A stretch of DNA of 64,000 nucleotides from Gallionellales bacterium GWA2_60_18 (GCA_001801105.1 MGWS01000018.1:1-64000); one strand, 5' to 3'; counted from the stretch's first letter, positions 7,805-18,796 are shown. The notes: a model not told the origin generated them from the letters alone. A program made the numbers and translations.

Positions 7805-9079
7805 CTACCCTTGATAGACCAGCTTGCCTTCGACGATGGTGTGGCGCACGCGGCCCTGCATCTCGTAGCCGAGGAACGGGGTGTTTTTGCCTTGGCTTTT
7901 GAGCGCGGCGGGTTCGACCTTCCAGGCGGCATCCGGGTCGAACACGCACACGTCGGCATGCGCGCCCACCGAGAGGTGGCCGACCTTGGGATTGAGCAGG
8001 CCAGCCGGATTGGTGGTGACGCGCGCCAGCGCCGCAGCCAGCGGGATGCGCTCCTGCCCGGCCCATTTCAGCACCAGCGGCAGCAGCAGTTCGAGCCCGG
8101 TGGCACCCGCTTCCGCCTCGGCGAACGGCAGTTGCTTGGCGTCGTCGTCCACCGGTGAGTGGTTGGAGCAGATCGCGTCGATGGTGCCGTCCAGCAGTCC
8201 GGCGCGCAACGCCGCTCGGTCGCGCTGGTTGCGCAGCGGCGGCGCCAAGTGGCAGTTGGCGTCGAAGAAGCCTATGTCCATCTCGGTGAGGTGCACGTGG
8301 TTCATGGAGACGTCGCAGGTCACGTTCACGCCCTCGCGTTTGGCGGCGCGCACCATCTCCACACCGGCCGCGCTGGAGATGCGGCAGACATGCAGGCGCG
8401 CGCCGGTCTCGTGTGCCAGTTGCAGCATGGTGGCCAGCGCGATGGTTTCGGCGACCGCCGGGATGGCGGGCAGGCCGAGGCGGGTGGCGACTTCGCCGTC
8501 GTGCGCTACGCCGTTGCGGGCGAGGAAACTATCCTGCGGGCGCAGCCAGACGCTGAAGCCGAAGGTGGCGGCATACTGCATTGCGCGCAGCAGCACGCGC
8601 GTGTCGGTGAGCGGTGCATCGGCATGACCGAACGCCTTGCAGCCCGCGTCCGTCAGCTCCGCCATCTCGGTGAGCTGTTCGCCTTTTAGGCCGACGGTCA
8701 GGGCGCCGACCGGGAACACGCGCGACAGGTTCAACGAACGCGCGCGGTGCTTGAGCATCTCCACCAGCCCCGGCTCGTCCAGCGGCGGGTCGGTGTCCGG
8801 CGGGCAGGACAGCGAGGTCACACCGCCCGCTACCGCCGCAGCCATCTCCGATTCCAGCGTGGCCTTGTATTCGTAGCCCGGCTCGCGCAGCCGCGCGGCG
8901 AGATCCACCAGCCCCGGCATCACGATCAGCCCGCCGGCATCAATCACCTGCCCGGCGACGAAACCCTCGGGTGCCTTGCCGATGGCGGCGATGCGCCGGT
9001 CGGCGATGAACACGTCCTGTTGCGCGTCGATGCCGTTCTTCGGGTCGATCAAACGACCGCCTTTGATGTGGATGTTCAT
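7805..9079 (-). CDS. pyrX: Non-catalytic dihydroorotase homologue (PyrC')
   Basis: A 424-residue protein of the dihydroorotase fold next to pyrB. The zinc-binding HxH of active enzymes, normally in the segment DLHVHLREPG, reads [10 protein letters not shown] here (Ala61, Arg63). The catalytic TDHAPH segment reads SNHSPV. It therefore probably lacks activity. In Pseudomonas such a protein serves as the structural partner needed to assemble active aspartate transcarbamoylase, and I infer the same role. The ATG at 9079 overlaps the pyrB stop by four bases. A much longer reading upstream through pyrB is out of frame with pyrB and was rejected. Confidence 0.92.
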   Translation of the reverse strand: MNIHIKGGRLIDPKNGIDAQQDVFIADRRIAAIGKAPEGFVAGQVIDAGGLIVMPGLVDLAARLREPGYEYKATLESEMAAAVAGGVTSLSCPPDTDPPLDEPGLVEMLKHRARSLNLSRVFPVGALTVGLKGEQLTEMAELTDAGCKAFGHADAPLTDTRVLLRAMQYAATFGFSVWLRPQDSFLARNGVAHDGEVATRLGLPAIPAVAETIALATMLQLAHETGARLHVCRISSAAGVEMVRAAKREGVNVTCDVSMNHVHLTEMDIGFFDANCHLAPPLRNQRDRAALRAGLLDGTIDAICSNHSPVDDDAKQLPFAEAEAGATGLELLLPLVLKWAGQERIPLAAALARVTTNPAGLLNPKVGHLSVGAHADVCVFDPDAAWKVEPAALKSQGKNTPFLGYEMQGRVRHTIVEGKLVYQG

Positions 9080-10029
9080 TTCGCCCCCGCCAGCATGCTC
9101 ATAACCGCCATCCGCACCGCGACGCCGAAAGTGACCTGCGGCAGGATGACCGACTGCGCGCCGTCGGCCACGCCCGAATCGATCTCGACGCCGCGGTTCA
9201 TCGGGCCGGGGTGCATCACGATGGCGTCCGGTTTCGCCAGCGCCAGTTTTTCCTGCGTCAGGCCGTAATACTTGAAGTATTCCTGCGCCGAGGGCAACAG
9301 CGCGCCCTGCATGCGCTCGTTCTGCAGGCGCAGCATCAGCACCACGTCCACGTCCTTCAGCCCTTGCGCCATGTCGTGGTAGACCTGCACACCGAGGTTT
9401 TCCACCATCGCCGGCAGCAAGGTCTTGGGCGCGATCACGCGCACTTCCGGCACGCCGAGCGTGGTCAGCGCGTGGATCTGCGAGCGCGCCACGCGCGAGT
9501 GCAGCACGTCGCCGACGATGGCGACGCGCAGGTTGTGGAATTCTTTCTTGTAGTGGCGGATGGTGAACATGTCCAGCAGCGCCTGGGTGGGGTGGGCGTG
9601 GCGCCCGTCGCCGGCGTTGATGACATGCACATCCGGCGCGACATGTTGCGCGATCAGGTGCGCCGCACCACTGGCCGAGTGGCGCACCACGAACATGTCG
9701 GCGTGCATCGCGCACAGGTTGCCCACGGTATCCAGCAGGGTTTCGCCCTTGCTGGTGGAAGACGCGCCGATGTTGAGGTTGACCACATCCGCCGACAGGC
9801 GCTTGGCGGCGATCTCGAAGGTAGTGCGGGTGCGCGTGCTGTTCTCGAAGAACACGTTGAACACCGATTTGCCCTGTAGCAGCGGCACCTTCCTGATTTC
9901 GTGCCCGTCTGCGGCATCGAGGAAGGTCGCGGCGCGGTCGAGGATGTCGCGCACGATGCGCACCGGCAGCCCTTCGGTGGTGAGCAGGTGGTGGAGTTCG
10001 CCGTGTTTGTTCAGTTGTGGGTTGTTCAT
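9076..10029 (-). CDS. pyrB: Aspartate carbamoyltransferase, catalytic chain
   Basis: Catalyses the first committed step of pyrimidine synthesis, joining carbamoyl phosphate and aspartate. The 317-residue length fits. The carbamoyl-phosphate loop [12 protein letters not shown] lies at residues 60-71, and the HPTQALLD motif lies in the middle of the chain. It overlaps ruvX upstream and pyrX downstream by four bases each, so the three are translated as a tightly coupled operon. No regulatory chain gene (pyrI) is nearby, consistent with the PyrB-PyrX type of complex. Confidence 0.97.
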   Translation of the reverse strand: MNNPQLNKHGELHHLLTTEGLPVRIVRDILDRAATFLDAADGHEIRKVPLLQGKSVFNVFFENSTRTRTTFEIAAKRLSADVVNLNIGASSTSKGETLLDTVGNLCAMHADMFVVRHSASGAAHLIAQHVAPDVHVINAGDGRHAHPTQALLDMFTIRHYKKEFHNLRVAIVGDVLHSRVARSQIHALTTLGVPEVRVIAPKTLLPAMVENLGVQVYHDMAQGLKDVDVVLMLRLQNERMQGALLPSAQEYFKYYGLTQEKLALAKPDAIVMHPGPMNRGVEIDSGVADGAQSVILPQVTFGVAVRMAVMSMLAGAK

Positions 10030-10544
10030 ACGATCAGCCCCGCCGAGGGTTCGTCAAAATAGGCTTGCAGTATCTGCTGCGCGGCATACTGGTCGAGCAT
10101 GGGCTTCTGTTTCCTGCCGCGGATGCCCTGTTCGGCCAGCGCCGCGCTCGCGGCGTGCGAAGTATAACGCTCATCGACCAGGATGGTGGGCAGATCGAAG
10201 CGTCCTTTCAGGCGGTTGGCGAAGCGGCGGCACAGCGCGGTCAGCTCATGCGGCGTGCCGTCGTCGTTGCACGGCAGCCCGACCACCAGTGCGACGGGAC
10301 GCCACTCGGCGATCAGCGCGGCGATGCGGGCGAAGCGCGGTTCGGTCTTTTCATCGTCTATGGTGGACAACGGGCGTGCCTGACGCAGCAGGGTGTTGCC
10401 GATGGCGATGCCGATGCGTCTGGTGCCGAAGTCGAATGCGAGCAGGTCGCCAGAATTTGAGAATTGCTTGTCTCGTTCGCCTCCTCGCCCGCTTGCGGGA
10501 GAGGATTGAGGAGAGGGCAGCGGGTCAGGCGCTTCTTCAGGCAT
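10026..10544 (-). CDS. ruvX: Pre-16S rRNA nuclease / RuvX (YqgF) with repeat-derived N-terminus
   Basis: RNase H-fold protein thought to process the 5' end of 16S rRNA, also called a putative Holliday junction resolvase. The fold begins at [12 protein letters not shown], with the later [12 protein letters not shown] and VDERYTS motifs. The start I chose, ATG at 10544, has TGGGAAAG just upstream. It gives an unusual leader of about 35 residues, [18 protein letters not shown], encoded by a GC palindrome of a dispersed repeat type (10481-10504). The leader is probably not needed for function. The gene sits between yqgE and pyrB, a common betaproteobacterial order. Confidence 0.9.
   Translation of the reverse strand: MPEEAPDPLPSPQSSPASGRGGERDKQFSNSGDLLAFDFGTRRIGIAIGNTLLRQARPLSTIDDEKTEPRFARIAALIAEWRPVALVVGLPCNDDGTPHELTALCRRFANRLKGRFDLPTILVDERYTSHAASAALAEQGIRGRKQKPMLDQYAAQQILQAYFDEPSAGLIV
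10481..10504. repeat. CCCGCTTGCGGG-type palindrome inside ruvX
   Basis: The core CTCGCCCGCTTGCGGGAGAG forms a hairpin. Similar units lie at 32880-32906 and 62281-62304, both between genes. This copy lies within the 5' coding part of ruvX and contributes codons to it. Confidence 0.6.
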
Positions 10545-10561
10545 GCGCTTTCCCACGCGCG

Positions 10562-11122
10562 TCAGGCATGTCCGGCTTCATCCGCCAAAGAGAGGTAATT
10601 TACGCCGAGGAGCGCCATTGCCGCAGGCAGGCGCTCCTCGGGCGGCAGGTCGAACAGGATGTGCTCGGAAGCCGGCACGGTCAGCCAGGCGTTCTCGCCC
10701 ATCTCGTGTTCCAGTTGCCCTTGGTCCCAGCCGGCGTAGCCCAGGGTGACGATCAGATGGCGCGGTCCGCTCCCCTGGCCGAGCGCTTCGAGGATGTCCT
10801 TGGAGGTGGTCAGCGCCAGATTGTCGTTGATGCGCAACGACGATTGCCATTCGCCCGGTGTGTCGTGCAACACGAAGCCGCGCTCGGTCTGCACCGGCCC
10901 GCCGAAATGCACCGGCATTTTCTCCAGTTGCGGCTGGTGCAGCGGGATACCGATCTGGTCGAACATCTCGGCCAGCGTCAGGCTGGTCGGGCGGTTCACC
11001 ACGATACCCAGCGCGCCGTTCTCGTTGTGTTCGCAGATGTAGGTCAGCGTGCCGGCGAACACGCCTTCCTGCAGCGCAGGCATGGCGATCAGGAAGTGGT
11101 GGGTGAGGTTGAAGTCGGACAT
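10562..11122 (-). CDS. yqgE: UPF0301/YqgE (AlgH family) protein
   Basis: A 186-residue cytoplasmic protein of the YqgE/AlgH family, whose biochemical role is not settled. The family pattern is clear: HHFLIAMPAL at the start, then ALGIVVNRP, and a GWDQGQLEHEM segment with LTVPASEHILF. It lies between chpA and ruvX, the usual neighbour pair. No signal peptide or membrane helix is seen. Confidence 0.94.
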   Translation of the reverse strand: MSDFNLTHHFLIAMPALQEGVFAGTLTYICEHNENGALGIVVNRPTSLTLAEMFDQIGIPLHQPQLEKMPVHFGGPVQTERGFVLHDTPGEWQSSLRINDNLALTTSKDILEALGQGSGPRHLIVTLGYAGWDQGQLEHEMGENAWLTVPASEHILFDLPPEERLPAAMALLGVNYLSLADEAGHA

Positions 11123-11165
11123 GGCGGCATTGTAGCCGCATGCGCCGTTTACCGCCAGAACGCGC

Positions 11166-14100
11166 CTAGCGCGCGCTGACGAATCCGGCGATCTGCCGCA
11201 ACAGTTCCTCTTCCTGAAACGGCTTGCCGAGATAGGCGTTCACGCCGAGGCTGAGCGCATGGTCGCGGTGCTTGGTGGCGGAGCGCGAGGTGATCATGAT
11301 GATGGGCAGGTCGCGCGTGGCGGGGTCGCGGCGCAGGTGTTTGGTCAGCTCGAAGCCGTCCATGCGCGGCATCTCGATGTCGAGCAGCATCACCGACGGG
11401 GTGATCTCGCCGAGCTGCTCCAGCGCGTCCACGCCGTCCTTGGCGGTGACCACCAGATAGCCGGCGCGCTGCAGCAGGCGCGAGGTGACCTTGCGCACCG
11501 TCAGCGAATCGTCCACCACCATCACCAGCGGCTGGGTGTGCACGATCTCCGGCGCGGGCTGCCGTTCCGCCCGGTGCGCCGTCACGCCGATGCGCTGCGC
11601 CAGTTGCGCCGGATTCAGGATCAGCACCACCCTGCCGTTGCCCAGCACGGTGGCGCCGGCGATCCCGGTCAGCCGCGCCAGCTGCGGGCCGATGTTCTTG
11701 ACCACGGTCTCCTGGTTGCCGAGCAGTTCGTCGACATGTAGTGCGATGCGCTGTTCGCCGCTGCGCAGCAGCAAGATCGGATTGCGCGGCAGGCTTTCCG
11801 GCATGCGCCCGCTATCGCCCAGCAGATGCGGCAGGTAGTGGAACGGATAGGTCTTGCCCTGCCACTCGACCCGCTGGTCGCGGTAGAACTGTTCCAGTTC
11901 CGCCGGCTTGGTCTGGCGTACCTGTTCCACCATGGTGGAAGGGACGGCATAGGTAGCGTCGCCGGCGCGCAGCATCAGCGCCTGTGTGACGGCCAGCGTG
12001 AGCGGCAGGTGGATGATGAACTGCGTGCCGCGGCCGCGCGCCGAATCGACATCGATACGCCCGCCCAGCCCGGCGATCTCGCTGCGCACCACATCCATGC
12101 CGATGCCGCGTCCCGCCACTTCCGTCACCTTGGCGGCGGTGGACATCCCCGAAACGAAGATCAACTGCGCCAGCTGGTCATCGCTGGCTTCCTCGCCGGG
12201 TTGCAGCAATCCCTTTGCCAGCGCCTTCTCGCGCAGCATCTCGAAATTCAGCCCGGCGCCGTCGTCGCCGAATTCGAACACCACTTCGTTGCCTTCGTGG
12301 CGCAGATGCAGGCGGACCTCGCCGATCGGGTTCTTGCCGGCCTGTTTGCGCGTCTCCTCGTCTTCCAGGCCGTGCGCGATGGCGTTGCGCAACAGGTGTT
12401 CGAACGGCGCGGTCATCTTCTCCAGCACGCTGCGGTCCAGTTCCACCGTGATGCCGCTCAGCTCGAGGTTGGCGCGCTTGTCCAGCTCCCTAGCGGTCTG
12501 CCGCACGATGCGGTAGAGCCGGTCGCTGACGCTGGCGAACGGCACCATGCGCACGCTCATCAGGCCTTGTTGCAGCTCGCGGTTCAGGCGCGCCTGCGCC
12601 GACATCGCCGCCGCGGTCTCGTCGATGTTCTTCAGCAGCGACAGCTGCACCGTCTGCACGTCGTGCACGCTTTCGTTCATGAAGCGCGTCAGTTCCTGCA
12701 GGCGGGTGAAGCGGTCGAATTCCAGCGGATCGAATTGTTCCGCGCTGTCCCGCGTCAGCGAGATGCGCGCCTGAATCTGGCTTTCGGCCTGTATCTCGAC
12801 TTCGCGCAGCTGCGCGCGCAGGCGCGCCACGCTGCCGGTCAGTTCCAGCAGCCCTTCCTTGAAGGCGCGCATCTCGGTCTCGATGCGCGAACGCGCCACG
12901 CTGATCTCGCCGGCCTCGTTGACCAGGCGGTCGATCACGTCGGAACGCACGCGCAGCATGTTGCCGGACAGCGCGCGTTCCGCGCCGGCATCCGGCGCCC
13001 GGCGCCCGGTACGACGTTCGTCGTGGTGTTCATCGTGATACTCGAGCGGCGCTGCGGCAGGTGTAGTTTCGTGCTCTGTTTCCGCCGGGGCCGCGGGTTG
13101 CGGCGCGGGTACGGGTGCGGGTGGAGGTGCGGCTTCCGCCGCCTGCCCGTGCGCATGCGCTTCCTCTTCCGCGGCGGGCTGCTCCCCGAATTCGCCGCTG
13201 CGCAGATCTTCGAGCCTGGCGCCGATCTCGTCCAGGCCGCTTTCCAGCATCTCCCAGAACTCCGCCGTCGGGTTCTTGTGCGCGGCGGACAGGACGCGCG
13301 TCTCCATGCCGTGCGCCAGCTCGCCGATGCGCATCGCGCCGGCCATGCGCGAACTGCCCTTGAGCGTATGCAGCAGCCGCTTCAGCGCCTGCGCCCGGGT
13401 TTCATCCTGCGGCTGTTCGCGCCAGCTGCGCAGCCCCGCGCCGATCTTCGGGAACAGGTCGTCCGCTTCTTCCAGGAACACCGGCAGCAACTGCTCGTCC
13501 AGCTCGTCGCGCGCCTGGGGTTTTTCTGCGGCGGCAGGCGGTGCCGTGGTCTGCGGAAACGGTGCCGCCTGCGCGGGTTGTCCGGGTTGCGGCACGGCTG
13601 CGACCGGCTCCGCTTCGGCAACGGGCGGCGGCGCTTCCGCGGCTTGTTCCCTGGCGGCTGCCAGTTGCTGCGCCAGATCGGGCTGCGCCTGCGGCATCTG
13701 TTTCGCGCAGACCGCCTGCGTCATCGCATCGAGCGCGGCGATGGCCTGCTCCAGCAGCGCCAGCTGCGCCTCTTCCAGTGCGGACGGATGTTCCCGGTGC
13801 GCTTCCAGCCAGCTCTCCAGGGCGACAGCCAGTTCCACGACCGCCGCGAAGCCCATGGTGCGGTTCACCCCGGCCAGGGTGTGCGCCGCGCGCATGAAGT
13901 CGTAAGACACGGTCGGGTGTTCCATCTCGCGCAGAGCGGCCAGATGCCGTTGCAGGACCGCGAGGTTTTGGCGCGCTTCGGCGCTGGCGATGTTGAACAG
14001 CATCGGCGACAGGGTGAGGTCGCCTATCGTCACCGCAGCCTCTTCCTCGGGTAGCGGCGATACTTCGGGCACGGGCTGTGCCGGCGGTGCCTGTTCCGGT

Positions 14101-16223
14101 TCTTCGCCGTTCTCGATGCGTTGTGCCGCCGCAACCAGTTCGTCCGCCTCGATGCCGGTATGGCCCTGTTTGGCCAGCGCCTCCACCCAGCCGGCAAAGG
14201 CTTGCGCGGCCCGATGGATGAAGCGCAACAGGCCGGGCGAAGCCGGCTTGTTGTCCTGCAACCATTTGTTCAGGGCGCGCTCGACGCCCCATGCCACCCC
14301 GCCGAGTTCGGTCAGTCCGACCATGCGCCCGCTGCCCTTGAGGGTGTGGAAGCCGCGCCGTATGGTCACCAGCGGCTCGCGGCTGTCCGGATGCAGCTGG
14401 CAGATCTCCAGGTTGTCGCGCATGATGTCCAGCACTTCCTGCGCCTCTTCCAGGAACACTTCGAGCAGTTCCTGGTCCTCGCTCATCGGGCGCAACATGC
14501 CCGACGGCGTGGCGACCGGACCGGCGGGGGCCGCCTGCTCCGGCGGACGATGCAGGCCGGAGACATCCGCCAGCGCCGCCAGCAGCAGCGTGACATCGCC
14601 CGCCTGGCCGTGCAGGAGGTGTTGCAGGTAGTTTTCCAGCGTGCCCACGGCATTCGCCAGGGCGCGGCTTTCCAGCGGCTTGGGCAGCTCGCTGCCCTGC
14701 GCGAAATGGCGGACGCTGTCGCGGACGAAAACCAGCAACTGCTCCGCCTGCTCCAGCGACAGCATGCGCAGGCCGCCGCGTATCTGATCCAGCCAGCGCA
14801 ACAACGCGGCCAGTTCGCCGCGTTTGGCGGCATCGCCGAAGAACGCATTCAGGCCCTGCTCGACGATCTGGAGGTTCGCCAGCATCTCGCTGGCCAGCGG
14901 CGCCATCGTGTCGCCCTGTTCCGTGCGGCAATACAGCTCGACCAGTCCGGCCAGTTGTTGCGCGTCTTCCGGCTCGCCGCGCACCGCGGCCTGCAAGCGT
15001 TCGGCCAGGATGCGCGCCTGTTCCTGGAAGGCGCTGCCCAGGTTGCCGTAATGCACGATGCCGCTATCCAGCAGCAGCAGCGCCATCGCCATCTCCGTGG
15101 CGATGGCGCGCGCATGTTCCGCATCGGCGGCATGCCGGGACGACTCCTGTATCTGTCCGGTCAGGTACTGGAGGGTGTTGGGGTCGAGCCGTTCGGCCTG
15201 CGCCGCAAGCGACTCGATATGTTCGGCAAACAGCTTGCCGGCCTCGGCGTCGTCCCGGACGGCCTGTTCCCAGCATTCTTCGGCGCTGTGCAGGCGGTCG
15301 CGCATGGCATCCAGCAATTGCGTCACTTCGCCGGGCTGCAACGCCGAGAGTTCGGGCAGGTAATGATCCAGCGCATAGACGCGCTTGACCTCTTCCACCA
15401 GAGCGCTCACGGTATGGCTGCGCCCGATCAGGTAGAGCATCTCGTTCATGGCCGGCGCGGTGTCGCCGGGGTTGCCTTCGGCGGCGGCGCGCATCTGCTG
15501 GTCTATGCGTCCCAGCAGGCGGCGCGCGTTCAGCTCTGGCGGCAAGCCTTCCATCGCCATGCAGTCGAGCAGGCCGGAAGCGACCCACCAGAACGCGCGC
15601 CCGCTCCCCGGCGCGATGCAGATCAGGACCGTCCGGGTCGCGCGCTGCATCGCCTGAAGCGCGGCAGGCATGTCTTCCTGGCGCAACCAGCGCATCAGGC
15701 CCTGCTGGTATTGCGCGCGCGCCGCCTTGATGCGCGCCACCGCGTCGCCCTGCTGCGAGATATTCAGTATGTTGGCGGGCAGCTCCACGTCCAGCTCGGG
15801 GAAGAACAGGTCCAGCTCGAACGCCATCTCCAGCCCGCGCAGATGCTGCAATTCCTGGTATTGCGGAAACAGGCGCAGCGCGGCGTTATCCGCACCGCGC
15901 GACAATGCGTCGAGATATTGCACGATGCCGGTCAACGCGTGGCGCAGCACGTCGCGGTGCAGCACGGTCATCATGTCGGGGTGCGCGCCGATGTCGCGCA
16001 ACACGTTTTCCAGTTCGGCGCACACTGCGGCCACGCCGTCCAGGCGCGCCATCTTCAGCACCCCGGTCAGGCGGTGCAACTCGTCGCGCGCCGTTTCCAG
16101 TTCCGCGGCGGCTGGTGCCGCGAGATACTGCTCCAGATGTGTGCCGACCCCAGCCAGCGCGCCGTCCAGCGCCGGCTTGACGGCGGCGAGTGTGGCGAGA
16201 TCGAAGGAGGCGCTGTTGGACAT
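11166..16223 (-). CDS. chpA: Chemosensory hybrid histidine kinase of the type IV pilus system (ChpA/PilL)
   Basis: A 1685-residue CheA-type kinase. N-terminal helical repeats include degenerate phosphotransfer domains. Three Hpt sites keep the histidine: FHTLKGSGRMVG near 624, AHTLAGVNRTMG near 779 and LHTLKGSSRMAG near 955. The kinase core carries NAIAHGLED (N box, about 1282) and GRGIGMDVV. A CheW-like domain covers about 1420-1555. A C-terminal receiver has its phosphorylation aspartate in LLDIEMPRMDG near 1615 and KPFQEEE. A proline/alanine-rich linker lies around 1020-1070. It ends the pilG-pilH-pilI-pilJ-chpA cluster and would control twitching motility and possibly cAMP signalling, as in Pseudomonas. 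Confidence 0.96.
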   Translation of the reverse strand: MSNSASFDLATLAAVKPALDGALAGVGTHLEQYLAAPAAAELETARDELHRLTGVLKMARLDGVAAVCAELENVLRDIGAHPDMMTVLHRDVLRHALTGIVQYLDALSRGADNAALRLFPQYQELQHLRGLEMAFELDLFFPELDVELPANILNISQQGDAVARIKAARAQYQQGLMRWLRQEDMPAALQAMQRATRTVLICIAPGSGRAFWWVASGLLDCMAMEGLPPELNARRLLGRIDQQMRAAAEGNPGDTAPAMNEMLYLIGRSHTVSALVEEVKRVYALDHYLPELSALQPGEVTQLLDAMRDRLHSAEECWEQAVRDDAEAGKLFAEHIESLAAQAERLDPNTLQYLTGQIQESSRHAADAEHARAIATEMAMALLLLDSGIVHYGNLGSAFQEQARILAERLQAAVRGEPEDAQQLAGLVELYCRTEQGDTMAPLASEMLANLQIVEQGLNAFFGDAAKRGELAALLRWLDQIRGGLRMLSLEQAEQLLVFVRDSVRHFAQGSELPKPLESRALANAVGTLENYLQHLLHGQAGDVTLLLAALADVSGLHRPPEQAAPAGPVATPSGMLRPMSEDQELLEVFLEEAQEVLDIMRDNLEICQLHPDSREPLVTIRRGFHTLKGSGRMVGLTELGGVAWGVERALNKWLQDNKPASPGLLRFIHRAAQAFAGWVEALAKQGHTGIEADELVAAAQRIENGEEPEQAPPAQPVPEVSPLPEEEAAVTIGDLTLSPMLFNIASAEARQNLAVLQRHLAALREMEHPTVSYDFMRAAHTLAGVNRTMGFAAVVELAVALESWLEAHREHPSALEEAQLALLEQAIAALDAMTQAVCAKQMPQAQPDLAQQLAAAREQAAEAPPPVAEAEPVAAVPQPGQPAQAAPFPQTTAPPAAAEKPQARDELDEQLLPVFLEEADDLFPKIGAGLRSWREQPQDETRAQALKRLLHTLKGSSRMAGAMRIGELAHGMETRVLSAAHKNPTAEFWEMLESGLDEIGARLEDLRSGEFGEQPAAEEEAHAHGQAAEAAPPPAPVPAPQPAAPAETEHETTPAAAPLEYHDEHHDERRTGRRAPDAGAERALSGNMLRVRSDVIDRLVNEAGEISVARSRIETEMRAFKEGLLELTGSVARLRAQLREVEIQAESQIQARISLTRDSAEQFDPLEFDRFTRLQELTRFMNESVHDVQTVQLSLLKNIDETAAAMSAQARLNRELQQGLMSVRMVPFASVSDRLYRIVRQTARELDKRANLELSGITVELDRSVLEKMTAPFEHLLRNAIAHGLEDEETRKQAGKNPIGEVRLHLRHEGNEVVFEFGDDGAGLNFEMLREKALAKGLLQPGEEASDDQLAQLIFVSGMSTAAKVTEVAGRGIGMDVVRSEIAGLGGRIDVDSARGRGTQFIIHLPLTLAVTQALMLRAGDATYAVPSTMVEQVRQTKPAELEQFYRDQRVEWQGKTYPFHYLPHLLGDSGRMPESLPRNPILLLRSGEQRIALHVDELLGNQETVVKNIGPQLARLTGIAGATVLGNGRVVLILNPAQLAQRIGVTAHRAERQPAPEIVHTQPLVMVVDDSLTVRKVTSRLLQRAGYLVVTAKDGVDALEQLGEITPSVMLLDIEMPRMDGFELTKHLRRDPATRDLPIIMITSRSATKHRDHALSLGVNAYLGKPFQEEELLRQIAGFVSAR

Positions 16224-16245
16224 GGATCGGGGCGTTGACAGGGTG

Positions 16246-18270
16246 TTACAGTTTGAAGCCCGCGACCGAACCCTTCATGTCGGTTGCCAGCGTGGTCAGC
16301 TGCGCCACCGAGTTGTTGGTGAGGCGCGTGCCTTCCGTGGTCTGCTGGGTGATGCGCAGGATATCCTGCATCACGCCGGACACTTCGCTGGCCATGTCGG
16401 TCTGCACCTGGGTGGAGACCGAGATGCTGGCGATCAGGCTGGCCAACTCGTTGGAGACCCGCTCGATCTCCTGCAGCGACTGGCCGGCGCGGTCGGACAG
16501 CTTGGCGCCTTCCACCACGCCCTGCGTGCTCTTCTCCATCGCCGCCACCGCATCCTGGGTGTCGCTCTGGATGGTCTTGACCAGCGCGCCGATCTGTTTG
16601 GTCGCCTCGGCGGAGCGTTCCGCCAGGCGCTGCACTTCTTCCGCCACCACCGAGAAGCCGCGCCCCGCCTCGCCGGCGGAAGCGGCCTGGATCGCCGCGT
16701 TCAGCGCCAGCACGTTGGTCTGTTCGGTGATGTCCGAGATCAGGTCCACGATCTCGCCGATCTCCTGCGAGCTTTCGCCGAGGCGCTTGATGCGCTTGGA
16801 AGTCTCCTGGATCTGTTCGCGGATGCCGTCCATGCCGGTGATGGTGTTGCGCACCGCCTGCGCGCCCTGCTCGGTCACCGTCAGGGTGCGCCGCGCCACC
16901 TGCGCGGACTGCGCTGCGCTGGCATCCACTTCCTGGATCGAGCGGGTCATCAGCAGCACCGAGTCCTCCGCCTGATGAATCTCCTGCGCCTGTTTCTGCG
17001 CCGCATCCAGCAGTCCGCGCGAAATGTCGGACGCATCCTTTGTGGCGCGTTCCATCTGCTCCGCCGCACCCTTGATGCGCGCCACCAGCTTGCGCAATTC
17101 CTCGACGGTGTAGTTCACTGAATCGGCGATCGCGCCGGTGATGTCCTCCGTCACCGTGGCGCGCACCGTCAGGTCGCCTTCCGCCAGGTCGCCCAGTTCG
17201 TTCATCAGCAGCAGGATCGCATCCTGGTTGCGCTTGTTGGCGAGTTCGGCCTCTGCGGCGCGGCGGCGCGATTCCGCGATGTATTCCCTGGACAGCAGCA
17301 ACAGCAGCAACAGCGTCAGGCCGGCCGCCAGCGGCGCGACCAGCCCGGTGATGCGCACGGTCAGCGTGGTCTGGTAGGCATCCACCAGCAGCCGCGCCTT
17401 GTTCAGCAGCTTGCCGGTGTTGGCCAGGATGGAGCGCGCCGCCGCGTTGGTGTCCACCAGGTTGCGCGACTGCGCCACCAGCAGCTCGACGCTGGCGCGG
17501 TACGGGTCGAACAGCTTCACCGCATCCTGCACGTTCGGGTCGTAGGCCGGCAGCGCTACCAGCGCTTCTTCGGCGGTGTAGATGTCGATCCCGAGCTGTG
17601 CCAATTGTTCCAGTGCGACGTCGCCGGTCAGCATCTTGTCCGCATCCTTGGCGATATGTTCCACCGCCAGCGCCAGCCTGGTGGCGGACAGTTTCTGCTC
17701 GCCCTGATAGACCTCGATCATCTTCTGCGTGAGTCCGCGGAAGTCCTTGCTGGTCTTGTCGATCGAGGCGATCGCGCCGCTCAGCGTGACCAGGTCGGCG
17801 CGGCCTTTCTCCACCGTCTTCACGTCCGCCAGCATCTTGTTTGTGTCGAGGATCAGGGTGCCGAGCACTTCACGTGCCGCGCCGCCGGTCGGCGGCAGCG
17901 TCGCATCGCCTTTGTCGAGCAATTCGATGACACGGGAAAATTCCTGCTTGTTGCGCACCAGGTCGTCAAAGGCCGCGCGGTCGCCGGACATGCTGCGCTG
18001 CATGTCGCGGGTCATTTCATGCAACGACACCAACAGCTTGCCGGATTCCACCGCGTAGCGCGAACTGTATCCGGCATCGCGGTTGTTGATGAAAACGGCG
18101 GCGCCGGCAACGATCAGCGACAACGCAGCCGCGCCGCCCAGGATGTTCAGGCGCACCCCGATCGAGAGCCTGCCGATCAGCGGCAACGGAATGTTGGCCG
18201 CCTTGTTCGCATCGCCTGCCGCAGTCTTTGCGATTGACTTGGATTTGGGTAATGCCAGCTTGAATGCCAT
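16246..18270 (-). CDS. pilJ: Methyl-accepting chemotaxis protein PilJ
   Basis: A 674-residue inner-membrane receptor for the pilus chemosensory pathway. The N-terminal transmembrane helix lies near residues 38-62 ([19 protein letters not shown]), followed by a periplasmic helical sensor, a second transmembrane helix near 312-330 (rich in leucine), a HAMP-like linker and a long coiled-coil signalling domain. The hairpin tip ([20 protein letters not shown]...) is present. A GGGAGG-like ribosome site precedes the ATG at 18270. The gene sits between pilI and chpA. Confidence 0.96.
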   Translation of the reverse strand: MAFKLALPKSKSIAKTAAGDANKAANIPLPLIGRLSIGVRLNILGGAAALSLIVAGAAVFINNRDAGYSSRYAVESGKLLVSLHEMTRDMQRSMSGDRAAFDDLVRNKQEFSRVIELLDKGDATLPPTGGAAREVLGTLILDTNKMLADVKTVEKGRADLVTLSGAIASIDKTSKDFRGLTQKMIEVYQGEQKLSATRLALAVEHIAKDADKMLTGDVALEQLAQLGIDIYTAEEALVALPAYDPNVQDAVKLFDPYRASVELLVAQSRNLVDTNAAARSILANTGKLLNKARLLVDAYQTTLTVRITGLVAPLAAGLTLLLLLLLSREYIAESRRRAAEAELANKRNQDAILLLMNELGDLAEGDLTVRATVTEDITGAIADSVNYTVEELRKLVARIKGAAEQMERATKDASDISRGLLDAAQKQAQEIHQAEDSVLLMTRSIQEVDASAAQSAQVARRTLTVTEQGAQAVRNTITGMDGIREQIQETSKRIKRLGESSQEIGEIVDLISDITEQTNVLALNAAIQAASAGEAGRGFSVVAEEVQRLAERSAEATKQIGALVKTIQSDTQDAVAAMEKSTQGVVEGAKLSDRAGQSLQEIERVSNELASLIASISVSTQVQTDMASEVSGVMQDILRITQQTTEGTRLTNNSVAQLTTLATDMKGSVAGFKL

Positions 18271-18307
18271 ATGTTTCCTCCCTTGCGGGAACGTAATGGT
18301 GAAATGA

Positions 18308-18796
18308 TCAAATCCCTATCTGCAGGAACTCCGTCTGCTCCAGCAGGCCGCGGATGTCCAGGCTGTGCCACAGCGCACCCTGCTCGTCGCGGAAGCTGCC
18401 CGGCTCTTCGTCGGGTTGCCAGCCGCGCGCATCGCGCAGACCCAGCACGCGCTCGACCAGCAGCGCCGCGTTGAAAGCATAGCGCCCCGCGACCAGTAGC
18501 ACGCGATTGTTGGTGTCCGGGGGGGTCGGGCCGGCGTGCCGGTACGCTGCCATGTCGGTCACGCCGTACAGGTTGCCGCGCACGTTGGCGACACCGAGGA
18601 ACCACGGTTTGGCGACGGGTACCGGCGTCAGCACCGGTACCGGCAACACCTCGCTGATGTCCGCCATGGCCACCAGCCAGTTCTGTCCGGCGATGCGTAC
18701 GCCCAGCGTGGAGATGCGCGCCGCCGTGGCATTTTTGTCCTGCAAGCGTTCGATGACGCGTTGCTGGAACTCGCGCAGATTGAGCCGTTTCGACAT
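18308..18796 (-). CDS. pilI: CheW-like coupling protein PilI
   Basis: A 162-residue CheW-domain protein expected to link PilJ to the kinase ChpA. The core [20 protein letters not shown] and the later [17 protein letters not shown] segment match CheW folds. It lies between pilH and pilJ, 20 bases after the pilH stop, in the same operon. Confidence 0.95.
   Translation of the reverse strand: MSKRLNLREFQQRVIERLQDKNATAARISTLGVRIAGQNWLVAMADISEVLPVPVLTPVPVAKPWFLGVANVRGNLYGVTDMAAYRHAGPTPPDTNNRVLLVAGRYAFNAALLVERVLGLRDARGWQPDEEPGSFRDEQGALWHSLDIRGLLEQTEFLQIGI

Noticed and set aside
7805..9715. A 636-codon reading that would fuse sequence inside pyrB with pyrX
   Set aside because: The upstream part is out of frame with pyrB and has no homology; pyrX has a good ATG that overlaps the pyrB stop.
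11826..16238. Very long open readings on the plus strand opposite chpA (up to 742 codons)
   Set aside because: They mirror chpA codon positions in GC-rich DNA, have His/Gln/Arg-rich compositions typical of antisense shadows and show no family motifs or ribosome sites.
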